A stretch of 64,000 nucleotides of DNA from Szabonella alba (GCF_016765775.1 NZ_JAESVN010000012.1:1-64000); one strand, 5' to 3'; counted from the stretch's first letter, positions 7,877 to 16,733 are shown. Numbers and translations are program-made. The notes: a model not told the origin generated them from the letters alone.

Positions 7877-8670
7877 TGCAGATGCGAACGGAAGGCCCGA
7901 TCCGGACAAGGCGCGAAGGTGCCATTCTGGAGGTGACGCTGGACCGGCCCAAGGCCAATGCGATCGACCTTGCCACCAGCCGGATCATGGGGCTGGTGTT
8001 CCGGGATTTCCGCGATGATGACAGTCTGCGCGTCGCGATCCTGCGGGCCGAGGGCGAGAAGTTCTTTTGCCCCGGCTGGGATCTGAAGGCCGCCGCTGAT
8101 GGTGATGCCGTCGATGGCGATTACGGGGTCGGCGGCTTTGGTGGCTTGCAGGAATTGCCGAACCTGAACAAGCCCGTCATTGCGGCGGTCAATGGCATCT
8201 GCTGCGGGGGCGGGCTGGAACTGGCGCTGTCCTGTGATCTGATCCTCGCCTCGGACAATGCCACATTCGCGCTGCCGGAAATCCGGTCGGGCACGGTGGC
8301 GGATGCGGCCTCGATCAAGCTGCCCAAGCGCATTCCCTATCATGTGGCGATGGATCTTTTGCTGACCGGGCGCTGGTTCGATGCCGAGGAGGCGCGGCAC
8401 TGGGGTCTTTTGAAGGAAATCACCACGCAGGCCGATCTTTTGCCCAAAGCGTGGGAATTGGCGCGATTGCTGGAGAGCGGCCCGCCGCTGGTCTATGCCG
8501 CGATCAAGGAGGTTGTGCGTGAGGCCGAGGACATGCGTTTTCAGGATGCGCTGAACCGGATCACCAAGCGGCAATTCGTGACCGTCGACCGGCTTTATTC
8601 CAGCGAGGATCAACTGGAAGGCGCGCGCGCCTTTGCCGAGAAGCGGGCTCCGGTCTGGAAGGGGCGGTAA
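7873..8670 (+). CDS. caiD: Carnitinyl-CoA dehydratase / enoyl-CoA hydratase
   Basis: 265 residues of the crotonase family. GWDLKAAADGD, GVGGFGGLQELPNLNKPV and AAVNGICCGGGLELALSCD resemble E. coli CaiD closely (the GWDLKAAA and GPGGFAGL segments). The oxyanion-hole glycines and the active-site Glu of ALPEIRSGTVAD are present. CaiD interconverts crotonobetainyl-CoA and L-carnitinyl-CoA, which links the ligase and dehydrogenase of this operon to the carnitine dehydrogenase upstream. The start overlaps the previous stop (ATGA); ATGs at 7873 and 7876 are equally placed. Last gene of the operon; the next gene is convergent. Confidence 0.87.
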   Translation: MMQMRTEGPIRTRREGAILEVTLDRPKANAIDLATSRIMGLVFRDFRDDDSLRVAILRAEGEKFFCPGWDLKAAADGDAVDGDYGVGGFGGLQELPNLNKPVIAAVNGICCGGGLELALSCDLILASDNATFALPEIRSGTVADAASIKLPKRIPYHVAMDLLLTGRWFDAEEARHWGLLKEITTQADLLPKAWELARLLESGPPLVYAAIKEVVREAEDMRFQDALNRITKRQFVTVDRLYSSEDQLEGARAFAEKRAPVWKGR

Positions 8671-8727
8671 GGGCGCTTTTCAACGCGCCTTGCCGCCTGC
8701 AAACGGGCAGGATTGCCCCGCCCCCTG

Positions 8728-8777
8728 GGAGGGCTGTCTGCCCTCCTAGGGCCCCTCCCGAGGATATTTCCGGACAG
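8728..8777 (+). repeat. Rhodobacteraceae-type intergenic repeat, third copy
   Basis: Hairpin GGAGGGC / GCCCTCC with loop TGTCT (8728-8746), then CTCCCGAGGATATTTCCGG and GACAG. It has the same layout as the copies at 5605 and 5771. It lies between convergent genes and may serve as a bidirectional 3'-end structure. Confidence 0.55.
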
Positions 8778-8807
8778 AAAAAGGCCGGGCGTAAATGGGT
8801 CTGGAGG

Positions 8808-9887
8808 TTATTCCCCCCAGACCCTTTCCAGCAGCGCGATCCAGTTGCGATGCGCGATCTTCTCGACCAGTGCGGCGCCGAACCCGTGATCCAGCATCGC
8901 CTGTTGCAGCGCGGGCAGGCCGGTGACATCGCCGATGCCCTGCGGAACGGTCGCGCCGTCGAAATCGGACCCGAAACCGACGCCCTCTTCGCCAAGATGC
9001 GTCAGCAGATGGTCCAGATGGCGCAGCACCGGTTCCCACGTCATTTCGGGTGATTGCCGCCCGTCGGGGCGCAGGAAGCAGGTCGCGAAATTCAGCCCCA
9101 CCAGCCCGCCGCGTTCTGCAATCATGGCAAGCTGCCGGTCGGTCAGGTTGCGGGTCGAGGGGGTGACGGCATGGGCATTGGAATGGGTCGCAACCAGCGG
9201 CGCGGTCGAGATCCGGGCGATGTCGTTGAACCCGGCCTCATTCAGATGTGACAGATCCAGCATGATGCGCAGCGCGTCGCATTCGCGCACCAGCGCCCGG
9301 CCCGCATCGGTCAGGCCCGGCCCGGTATCGGGGCTGCCGGGAAAGCGGAAGGGCACGCCATGGCCGAACACCGTGGGCCGGGACCAGACCGGCCCGATGG
9401 ACCGCAGCCCCATCGCATGCCAAAGCGGCAATTCGTCCAGACCGGGGCTGATCGCCTCGGCCCCTTCCATATGCATGACGCCCGCAATCCGGCCTGTGGA
9501 AATGGCCGCGCGGATCCCGGCCGCCGTGGTGCAAAGGCTGAAATCATTCGGCGCGCTGCGGGCCATCCAGTGCAGATGTCCTGCCATGGACAGGGCGACG
9601 GGTTGCGCGCCCTTGGCGTCGATCAGATCGGGCAAAGGCAGGTCATAGGGCGGCGCATCCATCTGCGCCATGAAACCGGCACTGTCATGCGCGACCGGCG
9701 AGGGGATGTAGATCGCAAAGAATCCGCCCGCGAACCCGGCCTTTTGCATGCGGGGCAGGTCCAGATGGCCGACGGGATTGCCCTGTTCGTCCCGTTCACC
9801 CTTCAGCCAAAGCTCATCCCGCCGGTCGGGCGCATGGTAAAGCCGCAGCAGGAAATCGTTATGTCCATCAAAGACGGGGTGGTTCAT
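8808..9887 (-). CDS. Membrane-dipeptidase-family (M19) dipeptidase
   Basis: 359 residues from the ATG at 9887. The M19 zinc-dipeptidase signatures are all visible: FDGHNDFLLR at the N-terminus (His and Asp ligands), MHMEGAEAISPGLDEL (bridging Glu), LDLSHLNEAGFNDI, THSNAHAVTPSTRNLTD and GFGSDFDGATVP. There is no signal peptide, so it is predicted cytoplasmic. M19 enzymes cleave dipeptides and some amidated or D-amino-acid substrates. It lies just downstream of the two ABC ATPase genes and probably hydrolyses what the importer brings in. A second M19 gene, similar along its length, lies at the other end of the transporter. Confidence 0.9.
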   Translation of the reverse strand: MNHPVFDGHNDFLLRLYHAPDRRDELWLKGERDEQGNPVGHLDLPRMQKAGFAGGFFAIYIPSPVAHDSAGFMAQMDAPPYDLPLPDLIDAKGAQPVALSMAGHLHWMARSAPNDFSLCTTAAGIRAAISTGRIAGVMHMEGAEAISPGLDELPLWHAMGLRSIGPVWSRPTVFGHGVPFRFPGSPDTGPGLTDAGRALVRECDALRIMLDLSHLNEAGFNDIARISTAPLVATHSNAHAVTPSTRNLTDRQLAMIAERGGLVGLNFATCFLRPDGRQSPEMTWEPVLRHLDHLLTHLGEEGVGFGSDFDGATVPQGIGDVTGLPALQQAMLDHGFGAALVEKIAHRNWIALLERVWGE

Positions 9888-9904
9888 GTCATCCTCTCCG
9901 GGGG

Positions 9905-10663
9905 TCAGCTGCCCAGCATCCTGTCCGCGCTCGCCTCGAACAGGGTGCGGGCATAATCGGTTTTCATCTGTGCGCCGGCCAGCGCCTCGCGCGTCAGTTC
10001 CTCGACCGCGCGGCCATGCTGCATGACCAGAACGCGGTCGCACATATGGTCGATCACGGCAAGGTCATGGCTGACCATCAGGAAGGTCAGACCGCGTTCG
10101 GCCCTCAGCCGGTTCAGCAGGTTCAGCGTTTCCGCCTGAACCGAGGCATCCAGCGCCGAGGTCGGTTCATCCAGCAGCAGGATTTCGGGTTCCAGCATCA
10201 GCGCGCGGGCAATCGCGACGCGCTGGCGCTGCCCGCCCGACAGTTGATGCGGATAGCGGAAGCGGAAGGCCGCGGGCAGGCCGACATCCTCCAAAGCGCG
10301 GACGACCCGCGCATCACTGCCGCCGATGCCGTGAATGGCCAAGGGTTCGGACAGGGTGCGGTCCAGCGTATGGCGCGGGTGCAGGCTGGCATAGGGGTCC
10401 TGAAACACCATCTGCACCCGGCGGCTGAAGGCGCGGCCGCGCGGGGTCGGGACCGGTTCGCCGCCGATGCGGATCGTGCCTGCGCTGACCGGGGCCAGCC
10501 CGCAGATCGCGCGCAGGATGGTCGATTTGCCCGATCCGCTTTCGCCCACCAGTCCGAAACTGTCTTTCTCACCGACGCGCAGGCTTACGCCCTCCACGGC
10601 GCGCACAAGCTGGCCTTTGGCGGGGTAATGCACCGACAGGTTTTCGATCTCGATCATGGACAT
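9905..10663 (-). CDS. Peptide-type ABC importer ATPase 2 (DppF/OppF-like)
   Basis: 252 residues: Walker A GESGSGKST, LSGGQRQRVAIARAL signature, and Walker B EILLLDEPTSALD, followed by the H-loop SHDLAVIDHMC. The length is short for DppF (usually ~330), lacking much of the C-terminal oligopeptide-ABC extension, but all ATPase motifs are intact. The start lies 4 bp after the stop of the partner ATPase, consistent with one polycistronic message running from the binding-protein gene at 15117 downward. Confidence 0.88.
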   Translation of the reverse strand: MSMIEIENLSVHYPAKGQLVRAVEGVSLRVGEKDSFGLVGESGSGKSTILRAICGLAPVSAGTIRIGGEPVPTPRGRAFSRRVQMVFQDPYASLHPRHTLDRTLSEPLAIHGIGGSDARVVRALEDVGLPAAFRFRYPHQLSGGQRQRVAIARALMLEPEILLLDEPTSALDASVQAETLNLLNRLRAERGLTFLMVSHDLAVIDHMCDRVLVMQHGRAVEELTREALAGAQMKTDYARTLFEASADRMLGS

Positions 10664-10667
10664 CGCA

Positions 10668-11498
10668 CTATTCCGCCCATTCCGCGGCCCGGTCCAGTCC
10701 GGGCAGGGGGCTGCGGTTGCCGCCGATGCGGGGCAGGCAGTTCAGAAGGCCCTGAGTATAGGGATGGGTCGCGTTCATCAGATTCTTCGCCTCCAACTCC
10801 TCGACCACGCGGCCCTTGTACATGACCAGAACCCGGTCGCAGAACCGGCCCACCAGCCGCAGGTCGTGGCTGATGAAGATCAGCCCCATGCCCCGGTCGC
10901 GCACCAGCCCGTCAAGAATAGACAGAACTTCGGCCTGCACGGTCACATCCAGCGCCGAGGTCGGTTCATCCGCAATCAGCAGATCGGGGTTCGGGATCAG
11001 CATCATCGCGATCATCACGCGCTGGCCCATCCCGCCGGACAATTCATGCGGATAGGCCTCCATCACCCGTTCGGGGCCGCGGATCTGCACGGCCTCCAGC
11101 GCCTCGATGGCTTTGAGGCGGGCCGCCTTGGCCGACATGCCGTCGCGCAGGCGCAGCCCCTCGGTCAGTTGTGCGCCGATCTTCATCACCGGGTTCAGCG
11201 AATATTTCGGATCCTGCATGACCATCGCGATGCGCTGACCACGCAGGGCGCGCATCTGGCGTTCGGATGCGGCCATCAGGTCGATGCCGTCAAAGCGCAT
11301 CTCCTCCGCCTCGATCCGGCCCGGCGGGCGGATCAGCCGCAGCACGGAACGCCCGGTCATCGTCTTGCCCGAACCGCTTTCGCCGACGATGCCCAGCCGT
11401 TCGCGGCCAAGCGAGAAGGAAACGCCGCGCACGGCCTCGACCTTTCCGGCCTCGGTGTCGAAGGTCACGCGCAGGTTCTTGACGGAAAGAAGCGTCAT
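10668..11498 (-). CDS. Peptide-type ABC importer ATPase 1 (DppD/OppD-like)
   Basis: 276 residues with Walker A GESGSGKTMTG, the DPKYSLNPVMKIG Q-loop region typical of Dpp/Opp ATPases, LSGGMGQRVMIAMML signature, and Walker B DLLIADEPTSALDVT. The C-terminus retains part of the oligopeptide-transporter domain (HPYTQGLLNCLPRIGG). The ATG overlaps the end of the DppC-like permease gene by 4 bp, which implies coupled translation. Confidence 0.9.
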   Translation of the reverse strand: MTLLSVKNLRVTFDTEAGKVEAVRGVSFSLGRERLGIVGESGSGKTMTGRSVLRLIRPPGRIEAEEMRFDGIDLMAASERQMRALRGQRIAMVMQDPKYSLNPVMKIGAQLTEGLRLRDGMSAKAARLKAIEALEAVQIRGPERVMEAYPHELSGGMGQRVMIAMMLIPNPDLLIADEPTSALDVTVQAEVLSILDGLVRDRGMGLIFISHDLRLVGRFCDRVLVMYKGRVVEELEAKNLMNATHPYTQGLLNCLPRIGGNRSPLPGLDRAAEWAE

Positions 11499-12400
11499 TT
11501 GCCGCTGCTCCTTGGGTCCAGAACATCGCGCAGCCCGTCACCCAGAAGGTTGAACCCAAGGCTGACGATGAAGATCGCCAGCCCCGGCATGGTCGCGACC
11601 CACCATTGTTCAAACAGGAACTTGCGGCCCGAGGAAATCATCAGCCCCCATTCCGGGGTCGGCGGCTGCACGCCAAGGCCAAGGAACCCCAGACCGGCAG
11701 CGATCAGGATCACCCCCGCCATGTCCAGCGTTACGCGGATGATGACCGAAGGCAGGCACATCGGCATGACATGGCCCCAGATGATTCGCCCCGATCCCGC
11801 GCCTTGCAGGCGCACGGCGGCGATATAATCCGATGTCCGCACGGTCAGGGTTTCGGCCCGCGCCACCCGCGCATAGGGCGGCCATGCCGTCAGCGCGATG
11901 GCCAGTACCGCATTCTCGATCCCCGGCCCCAGCACGGCGACAAGCGCCAGCGCAAGGATCAGGCGGGGGAACGCCAGAAAGATATCGGTTATGCGCATCA
12001 GCACCTGATCGACCCAGCCGCCGAAATAGCCCGCGACCGTGCCGATCATCAGCCCCAGCAGCGGCGCGGTGACCGCGACCAGCGTGACGATGTAAAGCGT
12101 GATGCGGCTGCCATAGACGATCCGGCTCCAGATATCGCGGCCGAAATCGTCGGTTCCCAGCCAATGCCCAGGCGTGCCGGGTGGCAAAAGGCGTTGGCCA
12201 AGGTTCTGCGTCAGCGGGTCATGCGTTGCCAGCCATGGCGCGAAGGCTGCCATCGCCAGCAAAAGAAGGATAATGAACAGCCCCACCATGGCCAGCGGAT
12301 TGCGCCGCATCCTGAGCCAGGCCAGATAGCTTTGCCCCAGACGGGCTTGCAGGCGCGACGAGGGGCTGGGATCGCGCAGCCATTCGGTCATCGTGGCCAT
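11495..12400 (-). CDS. Peptide-type ABC importer permease 2 (DppC/OppC-like)
   Basis: 301 residues with an N-terminal transmembrane helix (LAMVGLFIILLLLAMAAFAP), the periplasmic segment HWLGTDDFGRDIWSRIVYG typical of OppC/DppC, and the BPD_transp_1 core. The cytoplasmic EAA-like loop (RVARAETLTVRTSDYIAAVR) contacts the ATPases. The start at 12400 overlaps the partner permease stop as ATGA. Upstream in-frame codons to 12670 belong to the other permease read in another frame and are excluded. Confidence 0.9.
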   Translation of the reverse strand: MATMTEWLRDPSPSSRLQARLGQSYLAWLRMRRNPLAMVGLFIILLLLAMAAFAPWLATHDPLTQNLGQRLLPPGTPGHWLGTDDFGRDIWSRIVYGSRITLYIVTLVAVTAPLLGLMIGTVAGYFGGWVDQVLMRITDIFLAFPRLILALALVAVLGPGIENAVLAIALTAWPPYARVARAETLTVRTSDYIAAVRLQGAGSGRIIWGHVMPMCLPSVIIRVTLDMAGVILIAAGLGFLGLGVQPPTPEWGLMISSGRKFLFEQWWVATMPGLAIFIVSLGFNLLGDGLRDVLDPRSSGK

Positions 12401-13464
12401 CAGCGTGCCCTCGGATCGACAAGACGATAGAGCAGGTCGGAGGCCATGTTCAGCGTCACGAACACCACCCCGACAACCACCGTGCCGCCCAGAACGGCGG
12501 GCATGTCCGCCGCGAACAAGGCATCGGTGATATAGCTGCCAAGGCCCGGCCATGCGAAAATCGTCTCGGTCAGGACCGACCCTTCCAGCAGATAGGCATA
12601 GGAGAGCGCGATCACCGTGATCAGCGGCACCATAACGTTTTTCAGCGCATGGACCCAGACCACGCGCCATTCGGGCATGCCCTTGACCCGGGCCGTGGTG
12701 ATATATTCCTGCCCCAGTTCATTCATCATGAAACTGCGGGTCATGCGGCTGATATAAGCCATGGAGGTGTAGCCAAGCACCGCCGAGGGCAGCACGATAT
12801 GGCTGAGCGCATTGCGGAACATCGCCCATTCGCCCGCCAAGGCGGTGTCGATCAGAATCATCCCGGTGCGTTGCGGCACATCCAGTTCGAACATCATCGA
12901 GAATCCGGCATCCAGTCGCCCCGGCCCGCCGACCCAGCCCAGAATGCCGTAGAAGATCAGCAGTGCCAGCAGCCCCAGCCAGAAGACCGGCATGGAATAG
13001 CCCATCAGCCCGACGATCCGCACGATCTGGTCAACCCATGTGCCGGGCCGCGTTGCCGCCAGAACACCGGCAGGCACCCCCACCAGAACCCCGAACAGCG
13101 TGGCGATGGTGGCCAGTTCCAGCGTGGCGGGGAAATAGCGGATGATATCCTCGGACACCTCGCGCCGGGTGCGCAGCGACTGGCCCAGATCACCCTGAAC
13201 CGCATCGCCGACATAGATCGCGAACTGCTTCCACATCGGCTCATCAAGGCCAAGGGCGATGCGCGTTGCCTCATATTGTTCGGTCGTGGCGCGTTCGCCG
13301 ATGATGGCCAGAACAGGGTCGATGGGCACGACACGGCCGATGATGAAGGTTACCAGCAAAAGGCCAAGGATGGTGATGGCCAATGACAGAGCCGTGCCGC
13401 CGATCAGGCGGATCGGACGCGGCAGCCGGAACGGCGGGGCGGGGGTGTCGGGGACTACGGTCAT
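12400..13464 (-). CDS. Peptide-type ABC importer permease 1 (DppB/OppB-like)
   Basis: 354 residues. An N-terminal helix (LSLAITILGLLLVTFIIGRV) is followed by the DppB hallmark (ALGLDEPMWKQFAIYVGDAV, GDLGQSLRTRREVSEDI) and the permease core ending in LEGSVLTETIFAWPGLGSYI. The ~30-residue cytoplasmic N-terminus is slightly long. It follows the substrate-binding protein gene after a strong hairpin (13479-13504). Confidence 0.9.
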   Translation of the reverse strand: MTVVPDTPAPPFRLPRPIRLIGGTALSLAITILGLLLVTFIIGRVVPIDPVLAIIGERATTEQYEATRIALGLDEPMWKQFAIYVGDAVQGDLGQSLRTRREVSEDIIRYFPATLELATIATLFGVLVGVPAGVLAATRPGTWVDQIVRIVGLMGYSMPVFWLGLLALLIFYGILGWVGGPGRLDAGFSMMFELDVPQRTGMILIDTALAGEWAMFRNALSHIVLPSAVLGYTSMAYISRMTRSFMMNELGQEYITTARVKGMPEWRVVWVHALKNVMVPLITVIALSYAYLLEGSVLTETIFAWPGLGSYITDALFAADMPAVLGGTVVVGVVFVTLNMASDLLYRLVDPRAR

Positions 13465-13478
13465 GCGGGAAAGGGCAT

Positions 13479-13504
13479 CGGCGGGCGGAACAAGCCGCCC
13501 GCCG
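13479..13504 (-). promoter_or_regulatory. Stem-loop between binding-protein and permease genes
   Basis: CGGCGGGCGG / CCGCCCGCCG, a perfect 10-bp stem with a 6-base loop in a 48-bp gap, without a following U-tract. Such hairpins after ABC binding-protein genes are known to protect the upstream mRNA and lower downstream expression, giving excess binding protein over membrane subunits. The structure is seen; the role is inferred. Confidence 0.65.
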
Positions 13505-13512
13505 AAAGCCTC

Positions 13513-15117
13513 TTACTTCTCGACCAGCCAATAAGTCGCCTGATCGACGGTGCCACCGGTGTAGAAGTTCTGCACATTGCTGCGCATCGCGGTGCGGTTG
13601 TTTTCCTGGAACATCGCGATGAAGGGCGAGGTGTCACGATGCTTGCGCTGGATCTCTTCGTAAAGCGCACGGCGCTTGTCGGCATCGCGTTCGATCACGG
13701 CGGCCTCGGTCAGGGCCATCAGTTCGCCCGGATCATAGGCGTTGCGCCATGCAAGGCTGCCGGTCAGGTTCGCCTCATCCGAATTGTCGGCATTCAACGC
13801 GAAGGTCGAGGCATTGGTATGCGGGTCGGGATAGTCCGGTCCCCAGCTTTGCAGTGTCAGGTCATGCTGGCGTGCGCGGTATTCGCCCAGCACTTCCGCG
13901 CCTTCGCCGATGGACAGCGTCAGGTTGATCCCGGCCTGCGCAAAGGTGTTCTGAACCGATTGCGCCATATCGGTGCGGTTCTGGCTGTTGCGCACGCTCA
14001 TCTTGATTTCAAGCGGCAGGGTCACACCGGATTCCGCCAGCAGCGCCTTGGCCTTTTCGATATCCAGCGAATAGGGCGTCTCGTCTATCGAACCCAGATA
14101 GCCGCGCGGCAGGAAGGCCTGATGCACGGTCTGTTCGCCCTTCAGGAAGCTTTCGGTCATGCCCTGATAGTCGATGGCCCAACGCATCGCCTCCAGCACT
14201 TTCGGATTGGCCAGCGCCTCATTCTTCTGATTGGCCGAGACGTAATAGATATAGCCTGCCAGATCGGTCTCGACGCGGATATCGGCATTGCCTTCCATCC
14301 CCTCGATATCAACCGAGGTTACCTCACGGCTGATGTCGATATCGCCGCGTTCCAGGAGCAGGCGGTTGGTCGCGCCTTCGGGAATATGGCGCATGAAGAC
14401 GCGCCGCAGTTTCGCATCGCCGCGCCAATGGCCCTCGCGCGCCTCAAGGATATAGCTGTCAGACGGCTTGTAGGAGCGCAGCACATAGGCGCCGGTGCCG
14501 GCGGTGTTGGTTTTCAGCCAGGCATTGCCCATGTCGCCATCGACCTCATTGGCCATGACGGTTTCCTTGTCCACGATGGCCCCGACCGCAGCGGTCAGGC
14601 AGTTATAGACAAAGGTGGGCGCATAAGGCTTGTCGGTCTTCATCGTGACCGTATCGCCGTCGAAGGTGATCATTTCCTCGACATTCTCGGGCGTGAAGCC
14701 GAACTGCGTCAGGATGAAGGCCGGGGCCTTGTTCAGCTTGACGACACGCTGCAGCGACCATGCCGCATCTTCGGCCCGCAGCGGATTGCCCGAGGCGAAG
14801 GACACATCGGGGCGGATCTTGAACGTATAGGTCACGCCATCCTCGGCCACGTCCCAGCTTTCGGCCAGACCGGGGACGAGTTCGCCGGGCCGGGTCGGGT
14901 CCAGTTCGACCAGAGAGTCATAGGTGTTGTTGACAAGGTCGGTGCCCGAGAATTCGAACGCTTCATGCGGGTCGATGGACACGATATCGTCAATCGCATC
15001 GGCGATCACCAGCGTATCTTCGGGGGTTTGCGCCATCAGCGCGGCAGGCGCGGCCCCGGCCAGAAGCGAGGCCAGCACCAGCGCGGTGCTGCGGCGGAAC
15101 GGAAGGTCGAAGGACAT
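13513..15117 (-). CDS. Peptide-type ABC substrate-binding protein (SBP_bac_5)
   Basis: 534 residues. The N-terminus has basic residues, a hydrophobic stretch (TALVLASLLAGAAPAAL) and a likely signal peptidase site after AALMAQ. The mature part has the family 5 features: YDSLVELDPTRPGELVPGLA, SWDVAEDGVTYTFKIRPDV, and the RWAIDYQGM region. The chosen ATG at 15117 is preceded by GGGAG at suitable spacing, and the 7 extra codons to 15138 are not needed. It is the first gene of the importer operon. The ligand may be a dipeptide, given the flanking M19 dipeptidases. Confidence 0.88.
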   Translation of the reverse strand: MSFDLPFRRSTALVLASLLAGAAPAALMAQTPEDTLVIADAIDDIVSIDPHEAFEFSGTDLVNNTYDSLVELDPTRPGELVPGLAESWDVAEDGVTYTFKIRPDVSFASGNPLRAEDAAWSLQRVVKLNKAPAFILTQFGFTPENVEEMITFDGDTVTMKTDKPYAPTFVYNCLTAAVGAIVDKETVMANEVDGDMGNAWLKTNTAGTGAYVLRSYKPSDSYILEAREGHWRGDAKLRRVFMRHIPEGATNRLLLERGDIDISREVTSVDIEGMEGNADIRVETDLAGYIYYVSANQKNEALANPKVLEAMRWAIDYQGMTESFLKGEQTVHQAFLPRGYLGSIDETPYSLDIEKAKALLAESGVTLPLEIKMSVRNSQNRTDMAQSVQNTFAQAGINLTLSIGEGAEVLGEYRARQHDLTLQSWGPDYPDPHTNASTFALNADNSDEANLTGSLAWRNAYDPGELMALTEAAVIERDADKRRALYEEIQRKHRDTSPFIAMFQENNRTAMRSNVQNFYTGGTVDQATYWLVEK

Positions 15118-15250
15118 TGCAGACTCCCTGTTTTTCATTTTGCGATGCGTCTATACCCGGAACGGGCGGGCGCAACTTTGACCAAGTGGGCAACTTTCGT
15201 TCCCCCCTGTCAAGGCGAGTCGTGTCGCCCCCTGAAAGAAGGAAAATCCC

Positions 15251-16285
15251 ATGTCGGACTGCCCGGTTTTCGATGGCCATAACGATCTGCTGAGCAAGCT
15301 TTGGGCGTCCGGTGATCGCCATGGCACCGCATTTTTCGAAGGCCGCGGCGACGATCTGGATCTGGTGAAATGCCGGGCGGGTGGGTTTGCGGGCGGATTT
15401 TTTGCGATCTGGGCGCCGGGCGATCCGGCCACCGCGCCAGACCCGATGGCGACCTATCGCGCCTTTGGCCCGATTGATCCCGAAGGCGCGCGGCAGGCGA
15501 CGATTGAACAGGCCGCGATCCTGCACCGTATGGCCGCCAACCGGCCCGATGTGATCCGCATCTGCCGGTCCGCTGCCGAGATTACAGCGGCACGGGCGGC
15601 AGGCGCGATTGCCGCGATCCTGCATATTGAGGGATCCGAAGGCATCGGCCCCGGTCTGGACGAGCTGTATCTGTATCACGCCGCCGGGCTGCGGTCGCTT
15701 GGTCCGGTCTGGAGCCGTGACAACATCTTCGGCCATGGGGTGCCCTTCAACTTTCCGGCCTCGCCCGATACCGGGCCGGGGCTGACGGCGGCGGGGTTTG
15801 ATCTGCTGCGGATCTGCAACCGGCTGGGCATTCTGTTCGATCTGAGCCATCTGAACGAGGCCGGGTTCTGGGATGTGGCCGGGCGCAGTGAGGCGCCGCT
15901 GGTCGCCACCCATTCCGGCGCCCATGCGGTGACGCCCGCGACCCGCAACCTGACCGACCGGCAACTGGATGCGATTGCCGAAAGTGGCGGGCTGGTCGGG
16001 CTTAATTTCGGCGTGGCCTTCATCCGGCCCGACGGCATCAAGAACCCCGATACCGGACCGGAGCACATGTTGCGCCATCTGGATCATCTGATCGCGCGGC
16101 TGGGGGAGGGCGGAGTGGCGCTGGGGTCGGATTTCGACGGCACGATGATCCCGGCCTTCATGGGGTCGTCGGCGGGCCTGCCGGAACTGGTCGCGGCGAT
16201 GGAGGGGTCGGGCTATGGCCCCGACCTGATCCGCCGGATCACCTGGGACAACTGGCAGGACGTTCTGGCGCGGACCATCGGCTAG
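15251..16285 (+). CDS. Second membrane-dipeptidase-family (M19) dipeptidase
   Basis: 344 residues, divergent from the ABC importer operon with a 133-bp gap. It has the same zinc-site motifs as the gene at 8808: FDGHNDLLSKLW, ILHIEGSEGIGPGLDEL, DLSHLNEAGFWDVAG, THSGAHAVTPATRNLTD, ALGSDFDGTMIP. No signal peptide. The two proteins align end to end by eye and are clear paralogues. A pair of different M19 enzymes around one importer suggests catabolism of a family of dipeptide-like or amidated compounds. Confidence 0.9.
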   Translation: MSDCPVFDGHNDLLSKLWASGDRHGTAFFEGRGDDLDLVKCRAGGFAGGFFAIWAPGDPATAPDPMATYRAFGPIDPEGARQATIEQAAILHRMAANRPDVIRICRSAAEITAARAAGAIAAILHIEGSEGIGPGLDELYLYHAAGLRSLGPVWSRDNIFGHGVPFNFPASPDTGPGLTAAGFDLLRICNRLGILFDLSHLNEAGFWDVAGRSEAPLVATHSGAHAVTPATRNLTDRQLDAIAESGGLVGLNFGVAFIRPDGIKNPDTGPEHMLRHLDHLIARLGEGGVALGSDFDGTMIPAFMGSSAGLPELVAAMEGSGYGPDLIRRITWDNWQDVLARTIG

Positions 16286-16355
16286 GCCAGACCCGGTAAG
16301 CCAGACCCGGACAGGTGCCGGTTGCGCAGGTCCGGGCATTCCGGCCCGCCTGCGG

Positions 16356-16733
16356 TCAGCTTATCTCATTGCCCTCGGCATCCAGCAGGATGACATCCAT
16401 CGGCACCTTCTGCTGGCGGAAGAATCGTTGCAGCTTCTTGCCCAGTCCCGGCACCACCTTGTCACAGGTCAGGCTGACGGTCTTGCCCTCGACCGACATC
16501 ATGCCGAAACTGACCTTGCTTTGCCCGGTTTCCTTGCGCAGCGTCTTGCCCATCACCTCGGCCTTCTTGCGCCGGTGCAGCATGAAGGTCGGTTCTTCAT
16601 CGCCCGTGCCGGGCACGAAGGCAAAGGGCAAGGGCTGCTTGCGCGCGATCTTCACGAATTTCTTGAGCTGGATCCCCTCAAGGCCAAGGCCTGCGCCGTC
16701 TTCGCCTTCATCTTCCATGGCGTGATCTTTCAT
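16356..16733 (-). CDS. Unknown protein beside the T6SS locus
   Basis: About 125 residues if started at the ATG at 16733; ATGs at 16718 and 16790 are alternatives, and the last has a GGGGC upstream. The N-terminus is acidic (MEDEGEDGAG), and the rest is basic and beta-rich (KKFVKIARKQPLPFAFVPG, FMLHRRKKAEVMGKTLRKE, FFRQQKVPMDVILLDAEGNE). No known domain, signal peptide or membrane segment was recognised. It is convergent with the dipeptidase gene and divergent from tssA (265 bp away), so it could be an outer member of the T6SS locus. No function is proposed. Confidence 0.65.
   Translation of the reverse strand: MKDHAMEDEGEDGAGLGLEGIQLKKFVKIARKQPLPFAFVPGTGDEEPTFMLHRRKKAEVMGKTLRKETGQSKVSFGMMSVEGKTVSLTCDKVVPGLGKKLQRFFRQQKVPMDVILLDAEGNEIS

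Noticed and set aside
12401-12670. 270-bp upstream extension of the DppC-like permease
   Set aside because: It lies in another frame of the DppB-like gene; the ATG at 12400 forms the usual ATGA overlap.
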